Shown: in pieces, positions 31,049 to 33,583 of the stretch
Numbering within the stretch: the first letter of the stretch is position 1
Layout: each line of letters starts with the position of its first letter
DNA from: Chloroflexota bacterium
GTDB taxonomy: Bacteria; Chloroflexota; Anaerolineae; Promineifilales; Promineifilaceae
NCBI GenBank assembly: GCA_022616275.1
Contig: JAKEFB010000192.1
Span: 1-33,583 of the forward strand
Direction: 5' to 3'
Length of the DNA stretch: 33,583 bases
The notes under the pieces: model-generated
What the model was told of the DNA's origin: nothing
Databases searched by the model: none
Seen by the model: the letters and a program-made list of their open reading frames with translations, nothing else
Translations under genes and position numbers: made by a program

Positions 31049-33583
31049 CGAAGAGTTTGCTGGGTTTGTGCCTGGCAGTAGCCTCGACGATGGCGTCGGC
31101 CAGTTGTGCCGGCAGCTCATAATGAAGATGGTGCCCCCCAGGCAGGGCCACTGGGGTGACGTTCGCCGCCTCGGCTAACTGTTGTGCTAACTCTCGCGTC
31201 CTGGCGTCGCGCGTGGCTGTGCCGAAGACAACCATGAGCGGCAGCTTTTTTTGGCCTAGCAAGGCTGCGTATTTTGCCGGCGACGTCTCCCCAAATTCCA
31301 GGACGATGCCGGTACGTGTGCGCAAAAGCGGATCCCAACGCCATTTGACGCCGCCGGCGTAGGGTTCGGTGAGCCGCTCGGCTACGCGCAGGGCTGTTTC
31401 AGCTCTCATGGCCGGGATGGCCTGGCGCAGCCGGCCGGCCGCGGCCTGTACGTCGGGCAGCACGTCATGTTGCGGGGAGCTGGCCAGATAGTCCAGATGG
31501 ACGGCTAACTTCTGCTGCACATCGTCCACGCCCTCGTTTTGCGATGCGGCCATCTCGACCAGGATCAACGCGCCGAGCTTTTCCGGCCGGATCGCTGCGT
31601 ACATCAGCGCCAGGACCGCGCCCATCGAGTGTCCAAGCAACGTGAATGGCGCGGGCCCGCTGTCGTGTACCGTCCCGCGGACAACCCCGTCAATATCCGC
31701 CAGGAAGTCGAGTAGATGGTATGAGCCACCCGCACCAATGTGACCGGAGCGACCATGGCCGCGCAAGTCAGGGGCAATGACCTGAAAACCGCGGGCGACC
31801 AGCGCCAGCGCCACCTCTTCCCAGGCAGCCCCATGATCAAGAATACCATGCACACAGAAGACGGCCGGCGCTTCCGCCGATCCCCAGGCGCAAACGCAGA
31901 TCGGCAGGCCGCGCACATCAACTATGAACTCGCGGCGGGTTGTTCCACCGTTCTGGGAAGGCGCCAGCCCGGCCGTCTCCGGCTCGGCCGGCAGTTTATA
32001 GCGCCAGACGGCAGCCAACTGGCGCGTAGCAGGTGCCAGCGGCCGGGGCAGCTTTATATTCTGCCACGCCTCGGCCCTCTCACCCAGAATGCGATCGTGC
32101 TTGCGGAAATTGGGATCTTCAATCGCGGCCGATAGCGGCGTCACGCCGTCTGTCATCCGGTCGCCGGTATAGGGCTTTAAGACCGCGCCGTCAAAGGGGA
32201 TCTCGAGAAAGGCGCAGAGTTGCCGCATCACGCGCTCAGGTTCGGTCACCAATTCCTCAAAACGTACCAGGTGCTGCCGCTTCGGATCCACGTCCAACAG
32301 GAAGTGGCTGATCCGCTCATTACTGGTCGCCCACACCTGCTCCGCCAGTTGGTAAGGCTCAACGTCTTCTACCCCCAACAATTTGTGCATCCGCTGGCGC
32401 ACAAAGGAGTCAATGGCCGCATAGGGGTGGCGCAGCAGATGAATAAACCGGGCCTGGGGAAACAGAAGCGCAGCCCGGCGCAGGGTCTCCTCGCTGGCGG
32501 CCGTGCTCGGCGACTTGTCTACCAGAAGGCGCGGCCGGGCGAGTTGTTGTAACAGGGCATACACCTGCACGGTCGGCACGTTTTCGGCCACCATAGCGGC
32601 CAGCAACGCGGCGCTTTCCGCCGCATCAATGTGCTTCAGTTCCATCAAGGCCCGCTGCAATCCTTCACCGAGATAGGTTAACCCCAGTTGGTCTTGACGC
32701 TCGGCCATGGTTATAAACGGCAGCAAATGTAGCTCCGGAGGAGAGAACAGGTCCGGGTGACCGGCGAGCATGACTCGCAGGAGGGTGGAGCCGGACCGGG
32801 GGCTGGAAAGCAGGAAGATAATCCCTTCGTCCAGGCCGGCCGGGTGCCCGGCCGGGGCAGCGAGAGTACCCGGCCGCCCGGCCGGAGCAGCCACCAATGT
32901 AGTCATCGTCTCCGGTTCGGGCGCCTGTCCATTATGCATCCGCGTAAATTCCCTCGCCAGATAGGTGGCCAGCGCTTTAATAGAAGGTCGTTCGTAAACT
33001 TCGCGCGGATAGAGAGTGAGTTGCAGTTCCTCCTGCAATTCATTCAGCAGTTCCATGACCATGAGCGAATCAGCGCCCAATTGGACAAAGTTCTGGTCAA
33101 CCGCAATGGATTCTTGCTGCGCGCCGATAATGGCGGCGATTCTACGCTGCAGATAGCTTTCCAGGATTGCCTGACGTGGCTCGTCGCCATCTACCTGCAA
33201 AAGCTCGGTGAATATCCGGCCCCTGGATGGCCCGGCCGGTGGAGCAACGGTCGCTGTTTGCCGTTCATCCTGGAAATCGGCCAGCAGGGGGAGCGGCTGT
33301 TGCCCGGCAAAGCGGCCCAAGTACATAGACCAGTCCACCAGCAAAGCCGCGATCTGGCCGGTGCCGGCCGTATTAGCAGCTCGTAAGATAGCGGCGAGCA
33401 TCTCCAGACCGGTGGCCGGCGGGATGGTGCCCATGCCGGCCGCGGACCAGCGCGCTTGTTGTTGTTTGCCGACAGCCTCGGCCATCCCCAGGCCGGCCCA
33501 GGGACCCCAGTTAATGGCGGTAGCCGGCAACCCCTGGGCGCGGCGATGGTGGGCCAGGCTGTCCAAAAAGGCGTTGGCCGCGG
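31032..33583 (-). CDS. modular type I polyketide synthase C-terminus: KR(end)-ACP-sulfotransferase-thioesterase (partial)
   Basis: The frame is open to the right edge (AANAFLDSLAHHRR at the border), so the synthase starts outside the window. Residues are numbered from the first visible Met at 33566. Residues 1-90 are the tail of a ketoreductase (TAINWGPWAGLGMAEA). Residues about 130-205 are an acyl carrier protein (GADSLMVMELL, Ser 167 for phosphopantetheine). Residues about 248-510 are a PAPS-dependent sulfotransferase (SSPRSGSTLLRVMLAGHP from 254, FIHLLRHPYAAIDSF from 374). Residues about 545-840 are a thioesterase with GHSMG (Ser 647), LVE (Glu 671) and GGHH (His 812). This order and the Glu acid match CurM and cyanobacterial olefin synthases, which make terminal alkenes. 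Two downstream genes overlap it or each other. Confidence 0.92.
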   Translation of the reverse strand, partial: AANAFLDSLAHHRRAQGLPATAINWGPWAGLGMAEAVGKQQQARWSAAGMGTIPPATGLEMLAAILRAANTAGTGQIAALLVDWSMYLGRFAGQQPLPLLADFQDERQTATVAPPAGPSRGRIFTELLQVDGDEPRQAILESYLQRRIAAIIGAQQESIAVDQNFVQLGADSLMVMELLNELQEELQLTLYPREVYERPSIKALATYLAREFTRMHNGQAPEPETMTTLVAAPAGRPGTLAAPAGHPAGLDEGIIFLLSSPRSGSTLLRVMLAGHPDLFSPPELHLLPFITMAERQDQLGLTYLGEGLQRALMELKHIDAAESAALLAAMVAENVPTVQVYALLQQLARPRLLVDKSPSTAASEETLRRAALLFPQARFIHLLRHPYAAIDSFVRQRMHKLLGVEDVEPYQLAEQVWATSNERISHFLLDVDPKRQHLVRFEELVTEPERVMRQLCAFLEIPFDGAVLKPYTGDRMTDGVTPLSAAIEDPNFRKHDRILGERAEAWQNIKLPRPLAPATRQLAAVWRYKLPAEPETAGLAPSQNGGTTRREFIVDVRGLPICVCAWGSAEAPAVFCVHGILDHGAAWEEVALALVARGFQVIAPDLRGHGRSGHIGAGGSYHLLDFLADIDGVVRGTVHDSGPAPFTLLGHSMGAVLALMYAAIRPEKLGALILVEMAASQNEGVDDVQQKLAVHLDYLASSPQHDVLPDVQAAAGRLRQAIPAMRAETALRVAERLTEPYAGGVKWRWDPLLRTRTGIVLEFGETSPAKYAALLGQKKLPLMVVFGTATRDARTRELAQQLAEAANVTPVALPGGHHLHYELPAQLADAIVEATARHKPSKLFDEQKP

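Noticed and set aside
31049-31120. Longer N-terminus for the DUF6208-like protein
   Set aside because: The added 24 residues are read out of frame inside the thioesterase coding region. The ATG at 31048 is followed directly by a plausible membrane segment.
1-33583. tRNA, rRNA, riboswitch or intact insertion sequence
   Set aside because: Scanning by eye found no cloverleaf with a TTCGA-type arm, no rRNA stretch, no recognisable riboswitch core and no intact transposase gene; faint copies could be missed without a search tool.

Overview
The window looks like a chromosomal piece of an uncultured or environmental Chloroflexota bacterium (Anaerolineae/Caldilineae-like). This is inferred from Thr-Pro-rich linkers and 'LP-V/L-V/I' tails in secreted proteins, two giant AfsR-like BTAD/AAA/TPR regulators, high GC, and constant reuse of the GGCCGG hexamer. 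No rRNA, tRNA, CRISPR array, intact insertion sequence or replication origin was found.

Layout, left to right. (1) 1-6159: the end of a secreted multidomain protein; an AEC-family permease; a strongly shrunken remnant of a LarA-type racemase gene, once translationally coupled to the permease; and a 1306-residue secreted FG-GAP/beta-propeller protein on the minus strand. (2) 6242-12268, minus strand: two SAM methyltransferases, a SnoaL-like protein and the first BTAD-AAA-TPR regulator. (3) 12506-16140, plus strand: a hexuronate block with a tagaturonate epimerase-like protein, an SDR mannonate oxidoreductase and a full-length LarA-family protein, which by context may epimerise an aldonate. (4) 16175-20035, minus strand: a ThDP enzyme, a VOC protein, a GNAT acetyltransferase and a maleylpyruvate-isomerase/DinB-like protein. 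(5) 20117-23455, minus strand: the second BTAD-AAA-TPR regulator, divergent from a phosphotransferase and a MetE-C-like protein. (6) 25880-27514: a CrtI/retinol-saturase-like flavoprotein. It converges on a tight minus-strand operon running from the right edge to 27511: the C-terminus of a modular polyketide synthase (KR-ACP-sulfotransferase-thioesterase), a DUF6208-like protein, a type II thioesterase and an ABC1/UbiB kinase-like protein.

The most interesting item is the right-hand operon. The ACP-ST-TE order and the visible motifs match the terminal-alkene-forming ends of CurM (curacin A) and cyanobacterial olefin synthases. Here a beta-hydroxyacyl-ACP would be sulfated, then hydrolysed and decarboxylated to a terminal alkene. 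The synthase is cut by the window edge, so its loading and extension modules are unseen.

Other points of interest are the internally deleted larA-like pseudogene, whose full-length paralogue lies 12.8 kb away, and a set of nested inverted repeats between genes.
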